From G963668605 sp963668605 (lineage in GTDB: Bacteria; Acidobacteriota; Terriglobia; Bryobacterales; Bryobacteraceae), in NCBI GenBank assembly GCA_963668605.1, contig OY764903.1, positions 2,170,001 to 2,234,000 of the forward strand: a stretch of 64,000 bases of DNA, given 5' to 3'. This document shows positions 52,903-61,130 of this stretch, piece by piece. The translations under genes were made by a program, and so were the position numbers. How positions within the stretch are numbered: the stretch's first letter is position 1; each line of letters starts with the position of its first letter. Below the pieces are notes generated by a model. That model was not told the DNA's origin. It saw only the letters and a program-made list of their open reading frames with translations, and did no database searches.

Positions 52903-54718
52903 CCGCCGGAATTATTTTGATGGCGATGTCGCGATCGAGCTTCGGAACCGCGATCTTCAGTTTTCCGGCAGTGCTGTTCGCCGGCGCGGTTCTGATGATT
53001 CTTCCTTCGTAGGTGTCCCAGTACTCGACCTTGTAGGCGCCGGCCTGGAATCCAGAAACCTCAAACGAAGTGCTCTCCACTGCGGAGACCGGCGTCTTCT
53101 GGATCACGTTCCACCAGGTGTAGTCCTTGTTCATGACCCAAAGGATTGAGAGGCTCTTTCCGCGCAGGCCCATCACGCCAAGGCGGTCGTTGTGGGTTTC
53201 TACCTTGGCCTTCTCAAATCCGGCAGTGGTCCACTGGATACCCTTTACGAAGTTCGCCAAGCCGCGGAAGTGGTAGTAGAGATCCTTGCGGTCCACGTAG
53301 GCGCCCCACCACCAGATGTGCCCTGAGCCGGCTGCGCCGTGCATCACCGGCGTCCAGAGTCCGGCGTGCATGTTGACGCCATCCTGATCCCGGTCGCCGA
53401 GTTCGCGAAGCTCCGGTGTCTTTCCGCGAGCGACGCCGAATTCCGCCCACAGATACGGCTTATGGAAGACCGTCAATTTGTCGAGCCACTTGACCATGAG
53501 GGGCACCATGGCACGCGCGAGTTCCTCATCCTCCGGCTTGTGCCAGCCATAGTAGCCGTGCATCTGGGTGAAATCGTGTTCCTTGCTTTCCCACATCGCG
53601 GGCAACAGGGCGTGCGAGCCGAGGCTGTTGGTCGTCATATGACGCCACGGATCGATGGACTGCAAGTAGCCGCACATCTCCACACTCCACGGAATGATGG
53701 TCTTCTCTTTGTCCGGGCGTGCGCCCACCGTCTCGAATTCATTCCAGAGTTCCCAGGCGAAGACGTTGGGGCTATATCCCCAACGCGCGACCAGGTAGCG
53801 CAGCCGGGCTTTGAAGCGCCGCTTGGCCTCGGGCAACACGAAGAAGTCCTTCATGTCTTTGCACGGCCCGCCATTGCTCACGCTGTAAGCGAAGTCTTCG
53901 GGATCGAAGCTTTTACGTTCCTCGCCCTTGGGCGTAATGTTCCGCACCGATTCAATACACAGCTTCTGGTACACGCCGTTCGCTTCGGAGAGTTCGAGGA
54001 TCTGATCGAAGCGCCAGGCACTGTCCAGACGGTACTCGCCCATGGCGGCACGCTCGATGCCGAACTGGTCGTTGCCGATCCAGATGCGCCCGAAGTTCCC
54101 TCCGCTCCTGGCAAGTTGCGGTATCCATCGGTAGTACTCCGACTGAGGTCCGCCGGCCATATTCTCGCCCAGTGCGAAGTACGGAGTGCCGTCCTGGAAT
54201 TCGAAGTAACGATAATCCTTGCGGGAAACCCTCACAAAGCCGTGGCCGCTGCCAGGGCGGGCGGTGAACTTCGCCGGCGCCGATTTTGCAGTGCCGGAAC
54301 GGTCGCGCACCGACACCTGAACGGTGTAGCGGCCGGGTTCCGTTGGCGTGAATCGGATGCGCCATTCTCCCTTGCCCGCCTCGTGCATGACTTCTTCCGT
54401 CGTCCCGGGAGTCTTCTGCTTAACCTCTCGCTCGAATGGTTGGTAGAAGAAGGCAGGTACTGTTAGCGACTTACCGGAAGGTTTCGTGAATACGGCATCG
54501 ACAGCAACCTCGTCAGGATCGAACGGGGTCGTGTAGGTGGCCGTTAGCGCGACGCGGAGGTCCACACGCTTCCAGCAGGCAGGATCGCTGGTCAGGACTT
54601 CTATGCCCTGCACTCCGAGTTTCTCACTCTGGCGCCAACGGCTGGCGTCTGCGGACAAAGTGGGGAGGATGATTGCAGCGCAGAGCGCCAGTCGAACCGC
54701 AGATTTAGTTGTTCTCAT
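52889..54718 (-). CDS. Exported DUF5060/clan-A-like glycoside hydrolase
   Basis: 609 residues, signal MRTTKSAVRLALCAAIILPTL. An N-terminal Ig-like DUF5060-type domain (about 35-150: VDLRVALTATYTTPFDPDEV, EWRIRFTPTEPGRYTVQVSV) precedes a TIM barrel at about 165-520 with FAWELWNEFETVGA near 325 (Glu acid/base) and KPYLWAEFGVARG near 420 (Glu nucleophile), the clan GH-A pattern. The C-terminal beta domain ends the protein. It would cleave glycan chains outside the cytoplasm; substrate unknown. Its 3' end overlaps the convergent isomerase gene by 14 bases. Its own promoter lies between 54719 and 54733, with no copy of the palindrome seen. Confidence 0.82.
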   Translation of the reverse strand: MRTTKSAVRLALCAAIILPTLSADASRWRQSEKLGVQGIEVLTSDPACWKRVDLRVALTATYTTPFDPDEVAVDAVFTKPSGKSLTVPAFFYQPFEREVKQKTPGTTEEVMHEAGKGEWRIRFTPTEPGRYTVQVSVRDRSGTAKSAPAKFTARPGSGHGFVRVSRKDYRYFEFQDGTPYFALGENMAGGPQSEYYRWIPQLARSGGNFGRIWIGNDQFGIERAAMGEYRLDSAWRFDQILELSEANGVYQKLCIESVRNITPKGEERKSFDPEDFAYSVSNGGPCKDMKDFFVLPEAKRRFKARLRYLVARWGYSPNVFAWELWNEFETVGARPDKEKTIIPWSVEMCGYLQSIDPWRHMTTNSLGSHALLPAMWESKEHDFTQMHGYYGWHKPEDEELARAMVPLMVKWLDKLTVFHKPYLWAEFGVARGKTPELRELGDRDQDGVNMHAGLWTPVMHGAAGSGHIWWWGAYVDRKDLYYHFRGLANFVKGIQWTTAGFEKAKVETHNDRLGVMGLRGKSLSILWVMNKDYTWWNVIQKTPVSAVESTSFEVSGFQAGAYKVEYWDTYEGRIIRTAPANSTAGKLKIAVPKLDRDIAIKIIPAATAR

Positions 54719-54733
54719 GGAATGTTTATCAGA

Positions 54734-57700
54734 TTACCAATTCAGTCGAACTGCCAACTGTACACGCCGGGCGCTTCGGGCCGCACTCGGTTGCAGGAAA
54801 AGAGGGTCCACCTGAATACCTTGCGGATCGAAGCGGGCGTTGCGCGTGACGTTCGAGAACTGAGTGTGATTGAAGGTGTTGTAGCTCTCCATCCGGAATT
54901 GAATTCGCTTATCGCCTTCTCCGAGGCGGATCTGCCGGTAAACGGAGATGTCCCAATTATTCATCCACGGCGTCGTTAAAACATTATTACCGGCGTTGCC
55001 GAACGTGCCACGCGCCGGGCGGCCGAAACGGTTCACCGGATCCGCGTTCGGATCGACGACATCGATAGTTGCGCTCTCGGACGGCGTGCCGGTGATGTCC
55101 TGCCCGTCCGTAGTGCTGAATCCTGGCGTGAACGGAGTGCCGGACATGAAGCGGGCGATGGTGGCCGTTTCCCAATTGTCGGTTACGATACCCAGCCAGC
55201 GTTTGTGGAAGTACTTACCGGCTTCGGGCAGTTTGGAGTTGATGCGCAGAGTGAGCACATGGGTCCGGTTGTGATCGAGAACTCCGTAGTTGCGCGAGCG
55301 CGCCGGGAAGAACGGGCTCATTTGGTCGTTATCGGCGGATGCGGTCCCCAGCGCCTTGCTGAACGTGTAGCCTGCCGCCACGAGACCGCCGCGCGGCAAC
55401 CGCTTGCTAAAACTCGCCTGAAAAGCGTTGTAGTTACTGCTGGCTCCCCATTCCCGCATCAGGATGTCCGCCCAGCCCTGATAGGGCCGCAGAAAATTGG
55501 CCTGTAGCGCCGTTGCCGGTGACGCCGGGTCGGCGTTCTCAGGGTGCTTGTCCAGTTGCCGCGCAAACATCGGTACGGCATTGATGTTGCGCTGCGACAT
55601 AAAGTGCCGCGACTGCGATCCCACGTAGGCGATGTCAAGCATCGTGTTCCGGCTCACCAGTTGCTGGACGCCAAAACTGTAGTTATATACCGTGGGCGGC
55701 GGCTGATAGCCGTTCATGGACTTCGTAGCGCTCGGGGCGAGCACGCCTTTGCCCGCTGTCGCGGCCAATCCATCGAGCGTGCCAAAATAGACCGTTGGCG
55801 TGAAAACCGTCGGCGGGTTGCTGATCATCCCCATGGTCGGATTCCCTTGGATGCGGTCGAAGAAAACACCGGCGCCACCGCGCACCGCCGTCCGGCCGTT
55901 GCCGATCGGATCCCAGGCAAAACCGAGTCGTGGTGCAGCCGTGACAGATGGCATCGTGTAGAGGCCACGTGGAAAGCCGTTCTTGCCCCCGACGGCCATC
56001 CCTTCGGCGGCGTTGCCTACACCCGGAACGAAAGTACCCACAAGATTCGAGGCGTAGATTTTCCCGGTCAACGGGTCGATGGCGGCCTTCTTCCCCGAAG
56101 CGTCAAGGCCGGAGCGCAGCAGCACCGGCGCCTTCGCCGGATCCCACTGCGACGGCACAAAGGTGGCCAGTTGCATCAGGGCATCATACTGGGGCGGATC
56201 GTTGTACAGGCGAACGCCAAAATCAAGCGAGAGGCCTGGACGCACGCGCCAATTGTCCTGCGCATACCACTCGAAATTGGTGAAGCGATAGTGTCCCTGC
56301 GGTTGCGCAGTCGCCTCCGAGTAGTTGTTATATACGCCCAATAGAGCGTTTGAGTAAGCGAAGTTGCTGTCCAGCGGGTTGTTCGTGTCCTTGCCGAACG
56401 CCAGATTGCCACGAACAGCCGAACCGGGCGTTTGGTCCTTCCTCGTGCGTTCGACGTAGATGCCGAATTTCAACGTGTGGGTCCGGTAGATCTTGCTGAG
56501 GTTCTCCACGAAGCTGAAGATGGTGTTGTAAGTGTAGAATGGCAAACCGGCGTTCATGCTGGGGTTGGCGAAATTGTTGACGCCGCTGAACGTCATCCCC
56601 GGCAGCAAGCCAGCCGGATTCAGGCCCGGGTTCCAGGCGGGAACGTCGATGCCTGTGGCTTTCTTGCTCACGCGCTCCGGAAATTCCGGGAAGAAGCGGA
56701 TGAAATTCTGGCTCACGCCGAAGACGAATTCATTGAATAGCGACGGAGAAAGGGTCACTGTGCTATGCACGGTGGCGCCGCGGCCCGGTTCGCGGAAGAT
56801 GATCGGCGTTAGTGGGAAGTTGACGTTGCCATTCACCCAACTGTTGCTGTAAGTGGGGTGGTTCTCGTCGCTGTTGTTGCTGAGGCGCGCGTAGATCTGC
56901 ACGTTTTGCTTTGGTGAGTAGTCAGTCCGGATGATTTCGGTTCTCCGGGGATAGGGGCCGCTAAGTGCCGAGATGAAATTCCACTGATAGCGCCGCGAGG
57001 GATCAGGATCGACGAAGTTCGGCAGCGGAAATAGTTTAAGGACGTTCTGCCCGATCTGGCTGAAGCGTGCGGCCGGGATCACGTTGCCCGGGAAGGGCTG
57101 TTTGTTCGTCAGCGGATCATTCACTGCGATCAGCTTCGAATTAAGGTCATACGTTTGAGAGAAGTTCCCCGCACGCTCCATCTCGGTGGGAACACGGACG
57201 GTCCGAGTGCCTTCACTGACCAACTGCCGCTGAAACTCCTGCGAGAAGAAGAAGAACAGCTTCGTGCGGTCCGTGTTGAATCGCCCTGGAATGTACACAG
57301 GCCCGCCGATGGAGTAGCTGGCGATGTTGTAGCGGTAGCGAGGTCGCCCGATGCCGTTGCGGTTGTTGAAATAGTCGTTAGCATTGAACTGCTCGTGCCG
57401 GTGATACCACCCGCCAGTTCCATGGAACTTCTGTCCGCCGCCCTTGGTGATCACCGAAACAGTGCCGCCGGAGTTCCTCCCGTACTCGGCGGAGTAGTTC
57501 GACATGAGCACCTTCAACTCTGCCACCGAGTCCATCGACGGCATCGAGTGAACGGCTCCGTTTCCGCCCGTGTCAAGATTAGTCACTCCATCCACCGTCA
57601 TGTTTTTCTGGTTGGCTCTCGAGCCAAGAACGTAGATGCCGTTCATGCTGTTGAACGAAGGAGCTTCGCGGTCTTCGTTCAAGTCGACAACTCCTGGAAG

Positions 57701-58165
57701 CAGCGCCACCGCGCCCATAAAATCTCGCCCCTTCAGGGCAATCTCATCCATGTCCTTACTCGTGAGCACGTTGGCTCGCTCGCCGGAAGACAGCATCACG
57801 GGGGCCACTTCGGCAGTGACCGACACCGAATCCGTGACGCTTCCGAGTTCGAGGTGGATGATTCCTATCGAGCGCTGTTCGCTCGAAGTGATGGCGATGC
57901 CGGACTGTGAGTAGCTCTTGAAGCCCGGCGTCGCGACGCTCAGGACAAACGTGGCCGGCGTCAAATCCGGAAACGAAAAAAATCCTTCGTGGTTCGTTTT
58001 CGTGGTCCGGACAAAGCCGGTATCGGCGCCAGTCAGCCGTATCTCGATGTTCGCGAACGCTCCCCCATCCGGATCTTGTACGGAGCCGGAGAGCGAGCAG
58101 GATGTGTTTTGCGCGGCGGCAATGGCCGACGCGATGATCAGAACGAGAACAATTCGAAGTGTCAT
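54734..58165 (-). CDS. TonB-dependent outer-membrane receptor, Oar-like (second copy)
   Basis: 1143 residues. Signal MTLRIVLVLIIASAIAAAQ. Regulatory beta domain at about 22-100 (SLSGSVQDPDGGAFANIEIR, NHEGFFSFPDLTPATFVLSV), plug at about 115-240 (VTAEVAPVMLSSGERANVL, ALKGRDFMGAVALLPGVVD), then the barrel, with a terminal strand ending VQLAVRLNW. Length normal, intact. It shares the family design with the receptor at 40152 but only moderate sequence similarity. It diverges from the sulfatase operon at 58250; operator 7 lies between them. The downstream glycosidase, 15 bases after the stop on the same strand, may be cotranscribed, which pairs a receptor with a glycan-cleaving enzyme. Confidence 0.9.
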   Translation of the reverse strand: MTLRIVLVLIIASAIAAAQNTSCSLSGSVQDPDGGAFANIEIRLTGADTGFVRTTKTNHEGFFSFPDLTPATFVLSVATPGFKSYSQSGIAITSSEQRSIGIIHLELGSVTDSVSVTAEVAPVMLSSGERANVLTSKDMDEIALKGRDFMGAVALLPGVVDLNEDREAPSFNSMNGIYVLGSRANQKNMTVDGVTNLDTGGNGAVHSMPSMDSVAELKVLMSNYSAEYGRNSGGTVSVITKGGGQKFHGTGGWYHRHEQFNANDYFNNRNGIGRPRYRYNIASYSIGGPVYIPGRFNTDRTKLFFFFSQEFQRQLVSEGTRTVRVPTEMERAGNFSQTYDLNSKLIAVNDPLTNKQPFPGNVIPAARFSQIGQNVLKLFPLPNFVDPDPSRRYQWNFISALSGPYPRRTEIIRTDYSPKQNVQIYARLSNNSDENHPTYSNSWVNGNVNFPLTPIIFREPGRGATVHSTVTLSPSLFNEFVFGVSQNFIRFFPEFPERVSKKATGIDVPAWNPGLNPAGLLPGMTFSGVNNFANPSMNAGLPFYTYNTIFSFVENLSKIYRTHTLKFGIYVERTRKDQTPGSAVRGNLAFGKDTNNPLDSNFAYSNALLGVYNNYSEATAQPQGHYRFTNFEWYAQDNWRVRPGLSLDFGVRLYNDPPQYDALMQLATFVPSQWDPAKAPVLLRSGLDASGKKAAIDPLTGKIYASNLVGTFVPGVGNAAEGMAVGGKNGFPRGLYTMPSVTAAPRLGFAWDPIGNGRTAVRGGAGVFFDRIQGNPTMGMISNPPTVFTPTVYFGTLDGLAATAGKGVLAPSATKSMNGYQPPPTVYNYSFGVQQLVSRNTMLDIAYVGSQSRHFMSQRNINAVPMFARQLDKHPENADPASPATALQANFLRPYQGWADILMREWGASSNYNAFQASFSKRLPRGGLVAAGYTFSKALGTASADNDQMSPFFPARSRNYGVLDHNRTHVLTLRINSKLPEAGKYFHKRWLGIVTDNWETATIARFMSGTPFTPGFSTTDGQDITGTPSESATIDVVDPNADPVNRFGRPARGTFGNAGNNVLTTPWMNNWDISVYRQIRLGEGDKRIQFRMESYNTFNHTQFSNVTRNARFDPQGIQVDPLFLQPSAARSARRVQLAVRLNW

Positions 58166-58218
58166 GACGGGAATCCTCTTACCGGTTCGGTCACCCGATC
58201 CATTGGGAACTCTAGCAT

Positions 58219-58234
58219 GGTATGATGTCAGACT
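58219..58234. promoter_or_regulatory. Palindromic operator site 7 (GntR regulon candidate)
   Basis: GGTATGATGTCAGACT, three mismatches to the consensus, 53 bases before the TonB-receptor start at 58165 and 15 bases before the sulfatase start at 58250. The flank (CTCTAGCAT) resembles that of operator 6 (CTCTAACAT). Confidence 0.65.
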
Positions 58235-58249
58235 TCAAGCCGGTGAGGG

Positions 58250-59710
58250 ATGATGAACAGAATGGGAAGTTGTTGCACTCGCAGACAGATGATGGCCGCT
58301 CTAGCCGGCTGGGCCGCAGCCCCAGTCATGGCCCAGCGCAAGGGGCCGCCATTGAACGTGGTCCTGGTGCTCGCAGACGACCTGGGGTGGGCCGATACGA
58401 CCCCCTACGGCGCGGATCTCCACGAAACGCCGCACCTGGAGCGCTTGGCGAAGCAGTGCGTCAGGTTTACGAATGCGTACGCGGCCGGCTCGGTCTGCTC
58501 GCCGACCCGGGCTTCGATTATGACGGGGAAGTACCCCGCTCGCCTCGGCATTACGATCTGGCGCGAGGCCGCTGGCAACCCTCCGACGAACCGGAAAGTC
58601 ATTCCGCCGGTGACCGCCGGCAATCTGCCGCTCAAAGAGGTAACCATCGCCGAAGTCCTCCATGAAGCTGGCTACTTCACCGCTCACGTCGGGAAATGGC
58701 ACCTGGGCACGGCGGATTATTATCCGGAAACCCAGGGCTTCGACGTCAACATCGGCGGCACACTATGGGGCGCTCCGCCAACGTACTTCGCCCCCTACAA
58801 GTCCAACCGCAAACCTGGAGCGACGGGCGAGTTCCGCTACGTGCCGCACCTCGAGAGTCCCTTGCCCGGCGAGTATCTGACGGACCGCCTGACCACGGAA
58901 GCCGTAAAAATTATCGAGGACGTGAAGGACAAGCCATTCTTTTTGCAGTTGGCGCATCACGCCGTGCACACGCCCATCGAGGCAAAAGCGGATCTGGTGG
59001 CGCGCTACAAGAGCAAGCTAAAGCCGGGGATGCACCATCAGAATCCGACCTATGCAGCGATGATGCGAAGTCTGGATGATAGCGTGGGGCGCGTGCTCGA
59101 CGCCATCGAGAAGAACGGCCTGGCGGACCGCACAGTAATCCTGTTCACCTCGGACAATGGCGGCTACATCAACCAGTTCGCCGGCGTGAAGGTGACGGAC
59201 AACTACCCGCTGCGCTCCGGCAAAGGTTCACTGTATGAAGGTGGCGTGCGGGTTCCGCTGCTAATCAAGTGGCCCGGTGTTACGCCCGCGGGCGTAACAT
59301 GCGACGAACCGGTGGTGTCGATCGACTTCTATCCCACGCTGCTTGAGATGTTGGGAATGAAGGGCGAGCCTGAGCACAACAAGGAGGTCGACGGCATCAG
59401 CCTGTCGCGGCTGCTGTCGGATCCCAAGACGCACCTTCCCCGTGAAATGATCTTCTTCCATTTCCCGCATTACCACGCGACGACCTCGCCGGTGAGCATG
59501 GTCCGGGCGCGGGACTGGAAGCTGCTCGAATATCACGAAGACAACCACGTGGAGTTATACAATCTTCGTCAGGACCCCAGCGAAACACGGGACCTCGCTT
59601 CCTCCATGCCGGAGAAGGCGAGTGAACTGCGCGAGCAGTTGCACGCCTGGCGCAAGTCCGTGAAGGCACAGATGCCGACGCCGAATCCGGTTAAGAAGTC
59701 CGGAGATTAG
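58250..59710 (+). CDS. Exported sulfatase (formylglycine type), first gene of a three-sulfatase operon
   Basis: 486 residues, ATG at 58250 or 58253 with GTGAGGG just upstream. TRRQMMAALAGWAAAPVMAQ is an RR-type signal, preceded by an odd CC pair. ADDLGWADTTPYGAD at 42-56, CSPTR with Cys83 as formylglycine precursor, AHVGKWHLGTADYYPETQG, and TSDNGGYINQ with the second metal site. Resembles the sulfatase at 48742 in motif spacing. Three bases separate its stop from the next sulfatase. Operator 7 precedes it, so it should respond to the same inducer as the TonB receptor. Confidence 0.92.
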   Translation: MMNRMGSCCTRRQMMAALAGWAAAPVMAQRKGPPLNVVLVLADDLGWADTTPYGADLHETPHLERLAKQCVRFTNAYAAGSVCSPTRASIMTGKYPARLGITIWREAAGNPPTNRKVIPPVTAGNLPLKEVTIAEVLHEAGYFTAHVGKWHLGTADYYPETQGFDVNIGGTLWGAPPTYFAPYKSNRKPGATGEFRYVPHLESPLPGEYLTDRLTTEAVKIIEDVKDKPFFLQLAHHAVHTPIEAKADLVARYKSKLKPGMHHQNPTYAAMMRSLDDSVGRVLDAIEKNGLADRTVILFTSDNGGYINQFAGVKVTDNYPLRSGKGSLYEGGVRVPLLIKWPGVTPAGVTCDEPVVSIDFYPTLLEMLGMKGEPEHNKEVDGISLSRLLSDPKTHLPREMIFFHFPHYHATTSPVSMVRARDWKLLEYHEDNHVELYNLRQDPSETRDLASSMPEKASELREQLHAWRKSVKAQMPTPNPVKKSGD

Positions 59711-59713
59711 CAT

Positions 59714-61123
59714 ATGGACCGCAGAACATTCATTCAGCAATCGTCAGGAGCGCTCGGAGCGCTGGCCTTGGATCCAGGCGCATCGCCGGAAAAACCAAAC
59801 ATGATCTGGCTGTTCGGAGATCAGCATCGGGCGCAGGCGCTCGGCTGCAATGGAGATCCGAACGCCCGGACTCCGCACATCGATCGGCTTGCCGCTTCAG
59901 GCGTTCAGTTCACCGCTGCCGTGAGCGGAACGCCGGTTTGCTCTCCGTTTCGAGGCTCTCTGGTCACGGGCCGTTACCCGCATCACTGCGTCCCGGCACA
60001 CGAACGTCCGTTGCCGCCTGGGCAGGAGACTATCGCAAAGCCGTTCAACGATGCGGGCTATCACACGGCGTATTTTGGCAAGTGGCACCTCGACGGCTAC
60101 CACGAGCGCGACGGGCGGGCCGCTATGCACATCGTTCCGCCGGACCGCCGAGGAGGGTTCGAGACGTGGATCGGGTACGACAATAACAACCTCCAGTACG
60201 ACAGTTGGGTACACGGCGGCGCCGGCAAAGACGCCTTCCACTATAAACTTCCCAGCTACGAAACCGACGACCTCACAAACCTGTTGATCAAGTACATCAA
60301 GGAGCGTGGCGAAGAAGCAAAGACGGGCAAGCGTAAGCCTTTTTTCGCGGCGCTTTCCGTGCAGCCGCCCCACAATCCCTACGTTGCTCCAAAACAGTAC
60401 TTAGACCGCTATCACGCCGACCAACTGCAACTCCGTCCGAACGTGCCGCCGATCGCAAAAGTGCTGGCCACGGCGCGGCGCGATCTGGCAGGCTATTACG
60501 CCATGCTGGAGAACTGGGACGACAACGTTGGCAGAATCCGTCAGGCTTTGAGCGACGCCGGGCTCTCGCTGAACACGCACATCATGTTATTCAGCGACCA
60601 CGGCGACATGCACGGTTCGCATGGCATGTACCGCAAGGCAAAGCCGTTCGAGGAGTCCATTCGTATCCCGTTCATCATGGGCGGCGAATTGCCGACTTCC
60701 TCCGGAGGGAAGACCGGCAGGTTTCCGATTCCGCTCAACCATGTCGACATTGCACCGACCACCCTCGGCCTGTGCGGAATCAAGAAGCCGGCATGGAACG
60801 AAGGGACCGATTACTCGCACTACCGGATTCCAAATACGCCGCCCGCCAGCGAACCGGATTCCGCATTCCTGCAATGGGTGGTGCCCTCGCAGAACCCCGA
60901 CAGCACGGCCCATACGTGGCGCGGCCTTGTCACGCGGGATGGATGGAAGTATGCCTGCTTTGAGCGGACTTCCTGGGTGATGTTCAACCTCAAAGAGGAT
61001 CCCTACGAGCTTGCCAATCTGGCGCACGACAATGCATACCGGAAGCAGCGCAAGGAGTTGATCGGTAGACTCAAGCAGTGGATCATTGATACAGGTGACA
61101 AGTTTGATGTGCCCGGAGAGTGA
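59714..61123 (+). CDS. Exported sulfatase with CSPFR signature, second gene of operon
   Basis: 469 residues, ATG at 59714. MDRRTFIQQSSGALGALALD is an RR-type signal. FGDQHRAQALGCNGDPNARTP at 34-54 is the first metal region. The maturation motif reads CSPFR with Cys76: Phe replaces the usual Ser or Thr, so recognition by the formylglycine-generating enzyme is an open point, although Cys, Pro and Arg are kept. YFGKWHLDGYHERDG and FSDHGDMHGSHGMYRK complete the site; the DHGD-type second motif groups it with the sulfatases at 34008 and 36130. Three bases after the preceding gene and 7 before the next, so surely one transcript. Confidence 0.9.
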   Translation: MDRRTFIQQSSGALGALALDPGASPEKPNMIWLFGDQHRAQALGCNGDPNARTPHIDRLAASGVQFTAAVSGTPVCSPFRGSLVTGRYPHHCVPAHERPLPPGQETIAKPFNDAGYHTAYFGKWHLDGYHERDGRAAMHIVPPDRRGGFETWIGYDNNNLQYDSWVHGGAGKDAFHYKLPSYETDDLTNLLIKYIKERGEEAKTGKRKPFFAALSVQPPHNPYVAPKQYLDRYHADQLQLRPNVPPIAKVLATARRDLAGYYAMLENWDDNVGRIRQALSDAGLSLNTHIMLFSDHGDMHGSHGMYRKAKPFEESIRIPFIMGGELPTSSGGKTGRFPIPLNHVDIAPTTLGLCGIKKPAWNEGTDYSHYRIPNTPPASEPDSAFLQWVVPSQNPDSTAHTWRGLVTRDGWKYACFERTSWVMFNLKEDPYELANLAHDNAYRKQRKELIGRLKQWIIDTGDKFDVPGE

Positions 61124-61130
61124 AACTCAA

